From contig CAJXKJ010000018.1 of the NCBI GenBank assembly GCA_913055605.1, forward strand, positions 1 to 52,794: DNA of 52,794 bases, read 5' to 3'. Positions within the stretch are counted from its first letter, which is position 1. The number at the start of each line of letters is the position of its first letter. The notes below the pieces were generated by a model that ran no database searches, had not been told where the DNA came from, and was given only the letters and a program-made list of their open reading frames with translations. Positions 15,639 to 23,829 of the stretch are shown here, one piece after another. The position numbers and the translations under genes are program-made. The stretch is from an uncultured Euryhalocaulis sp. (GTDB lineage: Bacteria; Pseudomonadota; Alphaproteobacteria; Caulobacterales; Maricaulaceae).

Positions 15639-17894
15639 CTAGTCGTCCGCCGTTGGATCGACATGCGCGCCGGCGCCGCCGTCGCTGTCCGCGACGGCCG
15701 GCTCATCCGCGCCGGGACAGCCGAACCCGCCGGGATCGGCGGCGCAGCGTTCGTTTTGGGCCTCCAGATCGTCGTTCGCCTTGGCGATCAGATAGGCCCG
15801 CAACGCCTGCGTATCTTCCGGCGTCAGCTGGGCGGAGAAGCCGACCATGCCGGCGTCGGCGCGGGCGCCGTCCAGCACCACGGCGTCGAACCCGTCCTGG
15901 GTGTAGAGCAGCGGCGTGCGCCGCAGGTCGGGGAAGGTGGCGCCGCGCGTGCGGCCGTCCGTCTCCGCCCCGTGGCAGCTGGCGCACAGATCGCCATAAT
16001 GCTCCAGCCCCGCCTGGACGATCTCCTCCGGCGCCTCGGCCGGCGGCGGCGCGAGCGGCCGCGGCGTATAGGGTTCGGCCTCCGGCAGGGTCGCCGTCCC
16101 GCCCAGCTTGAACACCAGCAGCCGGCCATAGGTCGGGGCGAAATAATCGCCCTGGTCGGTCGCCCCGGCGTTGATCGCCACATATTGCTCGCCGTCCAGC
16201 TCATAGCTGATCGGGCCGGCGAAAACCCCGGTCTGGGCTTCGGTGCTCCACACTACCGCGCCCGTGGATGCGTCCATGGCGCGGAACTGGGCGCCCGCGC
16301 CATTGCCCTGGAACACCAGGCCGCCGGCTGTGGCCAGCGCACCGCCCGTCGGGCCCTGATTGAAGTCGCTGGACCAGACGATTTCGCCGGTGTCCGGGTT
16401 CATGGCGCGCAAATGCCCCTGGAAACCGGTCGGTTCGCCTTCGGGCAGCGGCGGCGGCGGGAACTGGACGCCCAGATTGAAGCCGACTTCCTGCGGTTCC
16501 CAGTCCGGGTCGTGCGCCCAGTAGAAATAGGCGTCCTGGGTCGGGATATAGACCAGGCCGGTGTCCGGGCTGAACGCCATCGGGTGCCAGGCATGGGCGC
16601 CCTGCGGCCCGGGCAGGCTGTTGAACGGCACGCCGGTGACGTCGTAGCGCGCCTCCGGCCGGATGATCGGCCGTCCGGTCTCCATGTCGACACCGTCGGC
16701 CCAGTTGATCTCCGTATACGGACTGGCCCGCAGCAGCTCGCCGGTCGCGGCGTCCAGCACATAGAGGAAACCGTTCTTCGGCGCCTGCATCACGACGTGG
16801 CGGGCCTCGCCGCCGATTTCGATGTCGGCGACCATGATGTGCTGGGTGGCGGTATAGTCCCACGTCTCCCAGGGCGTGGTCTGGTAGTGCCAGACATATT
16901 CCCCAGTGTCGGCGTCGATCGCGACGATGGACGACAGGAACAGATTGTCGCCGCCGTCCGGACTGCGCTCCACCGCGCTCCACGGACTGCCGTTGCCGAC
17001 GCCGATATAGATCAGGCCGGTTTCGGGATCGTAGGTCGTGGCGTCCCACACCGTGCCGCCGCCGCCGACGCGCCACCACTGGCCGGTCCAGGTGTCGGCG
17101 GCCATTTCCAGCGCGGCGTTCTCGAACCCCTCCGCGGGATTTCCGGGGATGGTGTAGAACCGCCAGATCTGCTCCCCGCTCTCGGCGTCATAGGCGGCCA
17201 GATAGCCGCGCACGCCGAATTCCGCGCCGGAACTTCCCACCAGCACCTTGCCGTCGACCACGCGCACCGGGCCGGTGATGGAATAGGGCCATTGCTGGTC
17301 GATGGTCATTTCCGACCAGACCGCTTCGCCGGTCTCCGCGTCGATAGCGATCAGGCGCCCGTCCAGCGTGCCGACATAGATTTTGCCGTTCCACGCCGCG
17401 ATGCCCCGATTGACCAGGCCGCAACAGACATTGACCGCCCATTCGTTCGGAACTTCCGGGTCGAAGCGCCACAGCCGCTCGCCCGTCCGCGCGTCGAAGG
17501 CGTAGACGTTGGACCAGGCGGTGGAGACGTACAGCACGCCGTCGATGAACAGCGGGGTGCCTTCCTGCATCACCTTGGCGGTCTTGCCGTCATAATCGGC
17601 GTACCAGGCCAGCCCCAGCTCTCCGGCGTTGCCGGCGGTGATCTGGTCCAGCGCGCTGTAGCGCTGCTCCTTGTATGTGCCGCCATAGGTGGGCCACTGG
17701 GCAGGGTCGGCCGCCTCGATCCGGGCCGCATCCACCTGGGCGAATCCGGCTGGACCCGCGTCGGCCGTTTCGCCGGCGGTTTCAGCCGGTTCGGCCGCCG
17801 GCGCCGTCTCCTCGGCGACGGTCCCGGATTCCCCGGACGGCCCGCACGCGGCCAGCGCCAGCAGCGCCGCAGCGCCCGCAAGATATCGTTTCAT
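15639..17894 (-). CDS. PQQ-dependent dehydrogenase with C-terminal cytochrome c (lipoprotein, calcium-type signature)
   Basis: This 751-residue paralogue of the downstream PQQ enzyme also has a lipobox signal (LALAAC), the vicinal cysteines Cys157-Cys158 (NVCCG), a quinoprotein propeller and a haem motif CASCH at 637-641. Its active-site stretch reads WDYTATQ: catalytic Asp346 and Thr348 where the paralogue has Asp. Thr at this position matches calcium-dependent type II quinohaemoprotein alcohol dehydrogenases such as the Comamonas enzyme (WDYTSTQ, from memory). It is predicted to oxidise alcohols in the periplasm and donate electrons through its own haem. The C-terminal tail contains Cys pairs and an acidic end but lacks the duplicated decapeptide. 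GGGAGGGAGAC precedes the ATG at 17894. It probably arose by duplication with the downstream gene. Confidence 0.9.
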   Translation of the reverse strand: MKRYLAGAAALLALAACGPSGESGTVAEETAPAAEPAETAGETADAGPAGFAQVDAARIEAADPAQWPTYGGTYKEQRYSALDQITAGNAGELGLAWYADYDGKTAKVMQEGTPLFIDGVLYVSTAWSNVYAFDARTGERLWRFDPEVPNEWAVNVCCGLVNRGIAAWNGKIYVGTLDGRLIAIDAETGEAVWSEMTIDQQWPYSITGPVRVVDGKVLVGSSGAEFGVRGYLAAYDAESGEQIWRFYTIPGNPAEGFENAALEMAADTWTGQWWRVGGGGTVWDATTYDPETGLIYIGVGNGSPWSAVERSPDGGDNLFLSSIVAIDADTGEYVWHYQTTPWETWDYTATQHIMVADIEIGGEARHVVMQAPKNGFLYVLDAATGELLRASPYTEINWADGVDMETGRPIIRPEARYDVTGVPFNSLPGPQGAHAWHPMAFSPDTGLVYIPTQDAYFYWAHDPDWEPQEVGFNLGVQFPPPPLPEGEPTGFQGHLRAMNPDTGEIVWSSDFNQGPTGGALATAGGLVFQGNGAGAQFRAMDASTGAVVWSTEAQTGVFAGPISYELDGEQYVAINAGATDQGDYFAPTYGRLLVFKLGGTATLPEAEPYTPRPLAPPPAEAPEEIVQAGLEHYGDLCASCHGAETDGRTRGATFPDLRRTPLLYTQDGFDAVVLDGARADAGMVGFSAQLTPEDTQALRAYLIAKANDDLEAQNERCAADPGGFGCPGADEPAVADSDGGAGAHVDPTADD

Positions 17895-17952
17895 GTCTCC
17901 CTCCCGGATCGCCTTTTGGATCAAGCTCTAGACCAGGTCCGGCGGGCCGTCC

Positions 17953-17969
17953 TGAGAGCGGTCTCATAA
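17953..17969. promoter_or_regulatory. Dyad operator upstream of the second PQQ dehydrogenase gene
   Basis: TGAGA-GCGG-TCTCATAA lies about 60 bases upstream of the ATG at 17894. It matches the core TGAGA-N4-TCTCATAA found before the neighbouring paralogue. A further half-site, TTCTCA, is at 17987-17992. It sits between the PQQ gene and the divergent comM gene, so it could affect both. Confidence 0.6.
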
Positions 17970-18055
17970 TCGGGGCGGCCCGAAAGTTCTCATTTTGTTC
18001 TTGATCTCCCGGCGCCGGGATGCTTGGCTTTACCGGGCGAAACGGAGGCGAGGGC

Positions 18056-19615
18056 ATGGGCGCACGGGTTGTGACGGCCGCGTTCGAAGGGGCCGAGGCG
18101 CGCCGGGTGGACGTTCAGGTCCAGTGCGCCGCCGCGGCCCAGCCGGTCTTCGCCGTCGTCGGCCTGGGCGACAAGGCGGTCAGCGAGGCGCGCGAGCGCG
18201 TGCGCGCCGCCTTCGCCGCCATCGGCCTGGCCCTGCCGCAATCGCGCGTCATCGTGAACCTGGCCCCCGCCGACCTGCCCAAGGAGGGCAGCCATTACGA
18301 TGTGCCCATCGCGCTGGCGGTGATGTCCGCTCTGGGCGTCATCCCGCAGGACGCGCTCGACGGGTTCGCGGCCTTCGGCGAGCTGTCGCTGGACGGAACG
18401 CTGGCGCCGGTCTCCGGCGCCCTGCCGGCCGCGATGCTGGCCAATGAAGAGGGGCTCGGCTTCATCTGCCCGACGGCTTGCGGGCCCGAGGCGGCCTGGG
18501 CCGGGGACATGGAAATCCTCGCGCCGGCTTCGCTCATCCAGATCGTCAATCACTTCAAGGGCACGCAGGTCCTGTCCCCGCCCGCGCCCGGTCCCTTGCG
18601 GGAGGACGGGCCCGTTCCCGACCTGCGCGAGGTGCGCGGGCAGGAGGCCGCCAAGCGGGCGCTGGAGATCGCCGCCGCCGGCGGCCACAACCTTTTGATG
18701 GTCGGCCCGCCGGGCGCCGGCAAATCCATGCTGGCCGCGCGCCTGCCCGGCCTGCTGCCGCCGCTCAGCGCGCGGGAGCTGCTGGACGTCTCCATGATCC
18801 ATTCGGTGGCGGGGCTTCTGGACAAGGGCGCGCTGTCCCGCTCCCGCCCGTTCCGGGAGCCGCATCACGGCGCCTCCATGGCCGCCATGGTCGGCGGCGG
18901 CGTGCGCGCCAAGCCGGGCGAAATCTCACTGGCCCATCGCGGCGTGTTGTTCCTGGACGAATTGCCGGAGTTCAGCCCCCAGGTTCTGGATTCCCTGCGC
19001 CAGCCGCTGGAGACCGGGGAGGTCAGCGTGGCGCGCGCCAACGCCCATGTCCGCTATCCCGCGCGGTTCCAGCTGGTCGCCGCCATGAATCCCTGCCGCT
19101 GCGGCGATGGCGGGGCGTCGGGCGTGTCCTGCCGGCGCGGCCCGCGCTGCGCCATCGATTATCAGGCCCGCATTTCCGGCCCCCTGATGGACCGCATCGA
19201 CCTTCAGATCGACGTGCCGGCGGTGACCCCCGCAGATCTGGCGCTGCCTCCGCCGGCGGAAGGCACCGCGGAGGTCGCCGCCCGCGTCGCCGCCGCCCGC
19301 GCGATGCAGGAAGGCCGGGGCGCAGACGCCGGCGGCGCGCGGACCAATGTGGAGCTGTCGGGCGAGGCGCTGGACCGTTGCGCCGCGCCGGACGAGGCGG
19401 GCCGCACCCTGCTGATCAAGGCCGCCGAGACGCTGGGCCTGACCGCGCGCGCCTATCACCGCACGCTTCGCGTCGCCCGCACCATCGCCGATCTGGACGG
19501 CGCGCCCTCGGTGCGCCGCGTCCACATCGCCGAAGCCCTATCCCACCGCCGCGTCCCGCCGCACGCCCCCGCCGCGCCGGCTCCCGCTTCAAATCTACGG
19601 ACGCGGGCGCGTTAG
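18056..19615 (+). CDS. comM: ComM/YifB-family AAA+ Mg-chelatase-like ATPase
   Basis: This 519-residue cytoplasmic AAA+ protein belongs to the family whose Vibrio and Haemophilus member ComM is a helicase promoting branch migration during natural transformation. Order: N-terminal ChlI/Lon-protease-like domain starting with ARVVTAAFEG and containing GLGDKAVSEAR; central AAA+ domain with Walker A GPPGAGKSM and Walker B LFLDELPEF; a cysteine-containing NPCRCGDGG...CRRGPRC insert; and a C-terminal helical domain (SARAYHR-like, here LTARAYHRTLRVART). The start at 18056 is chosen for its GGAGGCGAGGGC ribosome-binding site and agreement with family N-termini; the frame opens at an earlier ATG without support. 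Presence does not prove competence, since many non-transformable species carry it. Confidence 0.93.
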   Translation: MGARVVTAAFEGAEARRVDVQVQCAAAAQPVFAVVGLGDKAVSEARERVRAAFAAIGLALPQSRVIVNLAPADLPKEGSHYDVPIALAVMSALGVIPQDALDGFAAFGELSLDGTLAPVSGALPAAMLANEEGLGFICPTACGPEAAWAGDMEILAPASLIQIVNHFKGTQVLSPPAPGPLREDGPVPDLREVRGQEAAKRALEIAAAGGHNLLMVGPPGAGKSMLAARLPGLLPPLSARELLDVSMIHSVAGLLDKGALSRSRPFREPHHGASMAAMVGGGVRAKPGEISLAHRGVLFLDELPEFSPQVLDSLRQPLETGEVSVARANAHVRYPARFQLVAAMNPCRCGDGGASGVSCRRGPRCAIDYQARISGPLMDRIDLQIDVPAVTPADLALPPPAEGTAEVAARVAAARAMQEGRGADAGGARTNVELSGEALDRCAAPDEAGRTLLIKAAETLGLTARAYHRTLRVARTIADLDGAPSVRRVHIAEALSHRRVPPHAPAAPAPASNLRTRAR

Positions 19616-19650
19616 ATCGCGGCGGCACAGTCCGCCGGCCCGTGACTCTG

Positions 19651-19667
19651 TTGCGAATTATTCTCAA
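19651..19667. promoter_or_regulatory. Fur-box-like dyad before the iron-uptake operon
   Basis: TTGCGAAT-T-ATTCTCAA is an 8-1-8 inverted repeat with one mismatch between arms. Its centre reads GAATNATTC, and the reverse strand gives TTGAGAATAATTCGCAA, close to known Fur 7-1-7 boxes such as TGAGAATNATTCTCA. It lies 85 bases upstream of the fecI-like start, which suits iron-dependent repression of the whole operon. Assignment to Fur over another iron regulator (Irr, RirA) is inference. Confidence 0.6.
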
Positions 19668-19751
19668 CTAGGCCATGAAGCTCCGCAGTAACTGGGCGTC
19701 CCGGTATGACCGGAGGCGCCGCGTCGCCTGAAAATGTAAACGAGAACCGCG

Positions 19752-20306
19752 TTGGGCTTTGAGCGCACAAATCCTGCAGCTGTCTCCCGCGCAGAGGCGG
19801 CCAGTGCGCATCATTCGGTAAAGGCTCTTTACGAAACCCATTTCCACCGCCTTGTCGGCCACCTTCGCTCCACGTTCGGGGCCGGTCCTCCAGAGCCTGA
19901 AGACATCGCGCAACGCGCCTTCGAAAATATCTTCGCGCGTGGCGATCTGCGCGACATTGAGAACCCGGCGGGGTTCGTCTGGCGCATCGCCCGCAACATC
20001 GCGATTTCCGAAAAACGCGCCCTGAAAGTCCGGGAGCGGCACGCCGCCGAAACCGCGATGCATTTTCCGGGGCCGGACGGTTACCTTCTGACGCCCGAGC
20101 GCGTCCTTGACGGGAAAGAACACGTCGCAATCGCGAATGAGGCGCTACGCAATATGCCGGAACAGCGCAGGCGCGCTTTTATCCTGACGCGGATCGAAGG
20201 TCTGAGCCACGCCGAAGCGGCCCGGCGGCTGGGCGTCTCGCGCCCGGCGGTCACCAAGCATGTGGCCCGCGCCGCCGCCGATCTCTATTCCGCGCTTACG
20301 AGCTGA
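19752..20306 (+). CDS. FecI-like ECF RNA polymerase sigma factor
   Basis: This 184-residue sigma-70-family factor has region 2 at residues 26-92 (LYETHFHRLVGHLRS, DIAQRAFENIF, GFVWRIARNIA) and region 4 at residues 125-180, with a helix-turn-helix in LSHAEAARRLGVSRPAVTKHV. It is encoded directly before a FecR-like anti-sigma and an STN-type TonB receptor. That order is the classical ferric-siderophore surface-signalling arrangement, so it should switch on receptor transcription when substrate is sensed. No ATG or GTG is in frame before region 2; a TTG at 19752 is the only credible start, with a poor ribosome-binding site, so expression may be weak or the start may differ. Confidence 0.88.
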   Translation: MGFERTNPAAVSRAEAASAHHSVKALYETHFHRLVGHLRSTFGAGPPEPEDIAQRAFENIFARGDLRDIENPAGFVWRIARNIAISEKRALKVRERHAAETAMHFPGPDGYLLTPERVLDGKEHVAIANEALRNMPEQRRRAFILTRIEGLSHAEAARRLGVSRPAVTKHVARAAADLYSALTS

Positions 20307-20324
20307 CGCCGCGCCCGCCCCCCG

Positions 20325-21329
20325 ATGAGCAAGGATGAACAAAGCCGCATGGAGGCCGCGCTGCACTGGCGGGCGGTCATGACGGACGGGGCGGCGACGC
20401 CCGCCGAACGGCAGGCGTTTGGCGACTGGCTGAACGCCGCGCCGGAAAACCGGGAGGCCTTTGCGCGCGCCGAACAATTCTGGAGCGAACTCGGGACGCT
20501 GCCGGCCGGCGCGCTGGACGCGGCGTTCTTCCGGCCGTCGCTGCGCGAACGCGCGCGGTCCGCGGGTTTCGCCGTGCTTGGCGCCCTGCAGGATATGGCA
20601 TGGCGTCCGGCTGCGGGGTTCGCTCTGGCGGCGTGCGCCGCCCTGGTCGTGTTTCTCGCCATCGCGCCTGACCAGGCGGGAGAGGAGCAACCGGTCGTGG
20701 CCGCCCACGCGACGAAAGCCGGCGAGATCCGTGAAATTGCCCTGGCCGATGGCAGCCTGGTCACGCTGGGCGGCGGCTCGGCGATCGAGACGGCGTTTAC
20801 CGCCTCGGCGCGCACGATCATCCTGCGCACGGGCGAGGCGTATTTCGACGTCGCGCCGGACGCCGAGCGGCCGTTCGATGTCGTCGCTGGCGAGTTGCGC
20901 GCGAGCGCGCTGGGAACCGAGTTCGACGTCCAGCTCAAGGGGCCGGTCACGCGGGTGTCGGTGGCCGAAGGCGTGGTCGGCGTGGCCTGGCCGTCGTCGC
21001 CGGCCGCGCGGCTCCTTGCAGGACGGCAGATCGCCGCGACGCGGGCAGGGGGCCTGGACGCCCCGTCCGCCATCGATCCGGAACAGGTCGGCGCCTGGCG
21101 CGATCACCGTCTGGTCTATCTGGACGCCGCCCTGTCCGAAGTCATTGCCGACGCCAACCGGTATGCGGAACGCCCTGTGCGGCTGACCGATCCGGCCATC
21201 GGGGATCTGCGGGTGTCGGCCACTTTCGACAGCCGCGATATCGATTCCATGCTGGCGGCGCTGACCGAAATCTTCGCCCTGCGGGTGGACGACAGCGCGG
21301 GCGGCGTCGAGCTGCGCGCCGCGCCCTGA
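20325..21329 (+). CDS. FecR-like anti-sigma factor / iron signalling protein
   Basis: This 334-residue inner-membrane signal transducer has a cytoplasmic DUF4880-like N-terminus (ALHWRAVMTDGAATPAERQAFGDWL) that should bind the sigma factor. One transmembrane helix lies near residues 95-115 (GFALAACAALVVFLAIA). The periplasmic FecR domain follows (HATKAGEIREIALADGSLVTLGGGS, ALGTEFDV). A C-terminal STN-like segment (LSEVIADANRYAERPVRL) should contact the receptor. The ATG begins 18 bases after the sigma gene, so they form one operon. The domain order is complete, with no sign of truncation. Confidence 0.9.
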   Translation: MSKDEQSRMEAALHWRAVMTDGAATPAERQAFGDWLNAAPENREAFARAEQFWSELGTLPAGALDAAFFRPSLRERARSAGFAVLGALQDMAWRPAAGFALAACAALVVFLAIAPDQAGEEQPVVAAHATKAGEIREIALADGSLVTLGGGSAIETAFTASARTIILRTGEAYFDVAPDAERPFDVVAGELRASALGTEFDVQLKGPVTRVSVAEGVVGVAWPSSPAARLLAGRQIAATRAGGLDAPSAIDPEQVGAWRDHRLVYLDAALSEVIADANRYAERPVRLTDPAIGDLRVSATFDSRDIDSMLAALTEIFALRVDDSAGGVELRAAP

Positions 21330-21385
21330 TTTTTTTGCGCGGCAGGGTTACCGAACGGATGAGCCAAGCGTCCTTGGACCGAAAT

Positions 21386-21404
21386 GCGACTAATACGCAG
21401 TCGC
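21386..21404. promoter_or_regulatory. Inverted repeat upstream of the siderophore receptor gene
   Basis: GCGACT and AGTCGC arms separated by 7 bases lie about 30 bases upstream of the receptor start codon, in the only sizeable gap (about 100 bases) within the operon. This is where a sigma-dependent receptor promoter would be expected, but I cannot identify an ECF promoter consensus. It may be an mRNA hairpin. Confidence 0.4.
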
Positions 21405-21432
21405 GAGTTCTGGACGTTTTGGGGGTAAATCC

Positions 21433-23823
21433 ATGACTGTGATGAGAAATATTGCGCGCGGCCGCCATGTGATGCTGGCTGCGGTGTCGGCTGTGGCTCT
21501 GCTGGCGGGGGGCGCTGCGTCGGCGCAGCAATCGGCGGCGCCGATCGACCTGCCGGCGCAACCGCTGCAGCAGGCGCTGACCGCCATTGGCCAGCACTAT
21601 GATCTGTCCGTCGTCGCGTCGGCCGATTTGGTGCGCGGGCTCGCCGCGCCGGCGGTCTCCGGCGCCCTGACGCCAGATCAGGCGCTGGAGCAATTGCTGG
21701 ATGGAACGGGGCTGGAAGCCCGCCGGTCGAGCAGCGGCGCGATCATGATCGTGCGGCGTTCCGATCCGGCGCCGGCGGCGGCGCCCGCAGCGCCGGCGCC
21801 CGCCCAGGCCGACGAAGCGCGAGGCGCGCCGGATATCGTGCTGGTCACCGGGGAGGCGGTCACGGCGACCAAGACGGCGACGCCGATCATGCAGACGCCG
21901 CAATCCATCAGCATCATCCCGGCCACGCAGTTCGTCGAGCAGGGTGCCGGGTTCCTGCAGGAGACGCTGCGCTATTCCGGCGGCGTGCGGCCGGAGCCGA
22001 ACGGCACCGACTATCGCTTCGACTATACGACCGCGCGCGGCGGGTTCAGTCTCGGCGAGTATCAAGACGGAATACAGCGGCCCAGTGGCTTCTACGCGCC
22101 CCGCGTGGAGCTGTTCACGCTGGAGCGGGTCGAGCTGCTGCGCGGGCCGTCCTCGGTGCTCTATGGCCAGGGCTCGCCCGGCGGCTTGCTGAATGCGGTG
22201 ACCAAGCTGCCCGGCTTCGAGGCTGGCGGCGAGGTCGGGCTGGAATATGGCAGCTACGACCGGAAACAGGCGCAATTCGACTATACCGGCCCTCTGGGCG
22301 GAGCGCTGGCGGGACGGTTCGTGGCGGTGGTGCGCGACGCCGGCAACCAGATCGACTACGGGCGCGACGACCGCCTGCTCCTGATGCCGTCCCTGCGATG
22401 GAGCCCGGACGAACGGACGGACGTATCGCTGATCGCCCTGTACCAGAACGACAAGGCGCGCTCGATTTCCCAGTTCCTTCCCAGCCAGGCGACACTGGAC
22501 GCCCCGCCGGGCCGCCGCATGCGCGACGACACGTTCCTGGGCGAGCCGGACAATAATCGCTTCGACAAGGAACAGGCGTCGGTGACGCTGTTGGCGTCGC
22601 ACAAGGCGAACGACTGGCTCGAGCTGCGCAGCAACACCCGCTATCTGGAGGCCGAGCAGCAGGACGAGCAGATTTATCCCAACGTCTATAGCGGCGAGGA
22701 AAACCCGTTCCTCGACGCGGACCGCCGGCTGCTGTCGCGTTCGCTGTTCAACACCTTCTACGATTTCGCGAAGATCGCGACCGACAACAGCGTCGTCGCC
22801 GCGTTCGGGACGGGCGCGCTGGAACATCGGCTGCTGGCGGGTGTGGACTATCAGCGTGACGAAGTGACCGGCGGCTACGCCGACACGACGGTCGCGCCGA
22901 TCGACATCTACGATCCCGTCTATAGCGGCGTTCCGCAGAATTTGACCTATCTGCCGATTCCCGAGCAGGTGACGTCGCAATTGGGCGTCTACGCACAGGA
23001 CCAGATTCGCTATCGTGATCGCGCCACCCTCATGCTCGGTGTGCGGCGCGACCACGCGAAAACAGAGACCGTCGGATCGCCGGCCCAGGAAGACAATGTC
23101 ACCTCGTTCCGCGCGGGGCTGATCGTCGACGCCACGGAAAATCTGGCTCCGTACGTGAACTATTCGGAGTCCTTTCAACCGGTCGTCGGCGTGAATGTGG
23201 CGGGCCAGCCATTCCTGCCGGAGCGCGGCGTGCAGTACGAGGCTGGCGTCAAATGGAGCCCGGCTGCGGGGTCCCTGGTCACGCTGGCCGCGTTCGATAT
23301 TCGCGGCCAGAACCGTTTGGTGAACGACCCGGCCGATCCGAATAATCTGCTGCAGATCGGCGAAGTGCACGCGCAAGGACTGGAGCTGGAGGCGACCCTC
23401 GCGCTGCCGGGCGCGATCGAACTGTCCGGCGCCTACAGCTATGTCGACGCGGAGGTCAGCGGCAGCTCGGAGCCGCTCGAAATCGGGCTCCCGATCATCG
23501 GCGTGCCGGAACATATCGCCTCGCTCTGGATCTCCCGCACATGGGCGCTGGGCGACGGGCTCGACCTGCGCGTCGGCGGCGGCGCGCGCTATACCGGATC
23601 GACGGAACAAGCGATCGCCGCGCCGCCGGACGTGCTGCGCCAGGAAACGCCGGACTATACGGTGGTCGATGCGTTCGCATCGCTGGAAAAGGCGCGCTGG
23701 TCGCTGTCCGTCAGCGCCACGAATGTGTTCGACAAACGCTACTATGCGCTTTGCGGCTATCGCGCCGACTGCGCGGTCGGCCTGCGCCGCAACGTCGTGG
23801 CGTCGCTCCGCTATGCGTTCTGA
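21433..23823 (+). CDS. TonB-dependent siderophore receptor with STN signalling domain
   Basis: This 796-residue outer-membrane receptor has a signal peptide ending at ASAQ near residue 33 and an STN (secretin/TonB N-terminal) domain at about 37-100 with PAQPLQQALTAIGQHYDL. An Ala/Pro linker leads to the plug domain (TPQSISIIPATQFVEQ, ERVELLRGPSSVLYGQGSPGGLLNAVTK). A 22-strand barrel ends in the aromatic C-terminus RYAF. The STN domain and the adjacent fecI/fecR-like genes show a signalling receptor of the FpvA/FoxA/FhuE type. Its ligand should be a ferric siderophore, probably made by another organism, because no siderophore biosynthesis genes are nearby. A TTGGGGGTAAATCC stretch precedes the ATG. 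Exact ligand unknown. Confidence 0.93.
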   Translation: MTVMRNIARGRHVMLAAVSAVALLAGGAASAQQSAAPIDLPAQPLQQALTAIGQHYDLSVVASADLVRGLAAPAVSGALTPDQALEQLLDGTGLEARRSSSGAIMIVRRSDPAPAAAPAAPAPAQADEARGAPDIVLVTGEAVTATKTATPIMQTPQSISIIPATQFVEQGAGFLQETLRYSGGVRPEPNGTDYRFDYTTARGGFSLGEYQDGIQRPSGFYAPRVELFTLERVELLRGPSSVLYGQGSPGGLLNAVTKLPGFEAGGEVGLEYGSYDRKQAQFDYTGPLGGALAGRFVAVVRDAGNQIDYGRDDRLLLMPSLRWSPDERTDVSLIALYQNDKARSISQFLPSQATLDAPPGRRMRDDTFLGEPDNNRFDKEQASVTLLASHKANDWLELRSNTRYLEAEQQDEQIYPNVYSGEENPFLDADRRLLSRSLFNTFYDFAKIATDNSVVAAFGTGALEHRLLAGVDYQRDEVTGGYADTTVAPIDIYDPVYSGVPQNLTYLPIPEQVTSQLGVYAQDQIRYRDRATLMLGVRRDHAKTETVGSPAQEDNVTSFRAGLIVDATENLAPYVNYSESFQPVVGVNVAGQPFLPERGVQYEAGVKWSPAAGSLVTLAAFDIRGQNRLVNDPADPNNLLQIGEVHAQGLELEATLALPGAIELSGAYSYVDAEVSGSSEPLEIGLPIIGVPEHIASLWISRTWALGDGLDLRVGGGARYTGSTEQAIAAPPDVLRQETPDYTVVDAFASLEKARWSLSVSATNVFDKRYYALCGYRADCAVGLRRNVVASLRYAF

Positions 23824-23829
23824 TCGTAA

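Noticed and set aside
15663-17969. Long plus-strand open frame (768 codons) opposite the second PQQ dehydrogenase gene.
   Set aside because: The translation is Arg-, Gly- and Ala-rich without family motifs, and the minus strand encodes a complete, motif-rich enzyme. It is a by-product of high GC content, as are similar long frames opposite maeB, mutS, the first PQQ gene and the TonB receptors.
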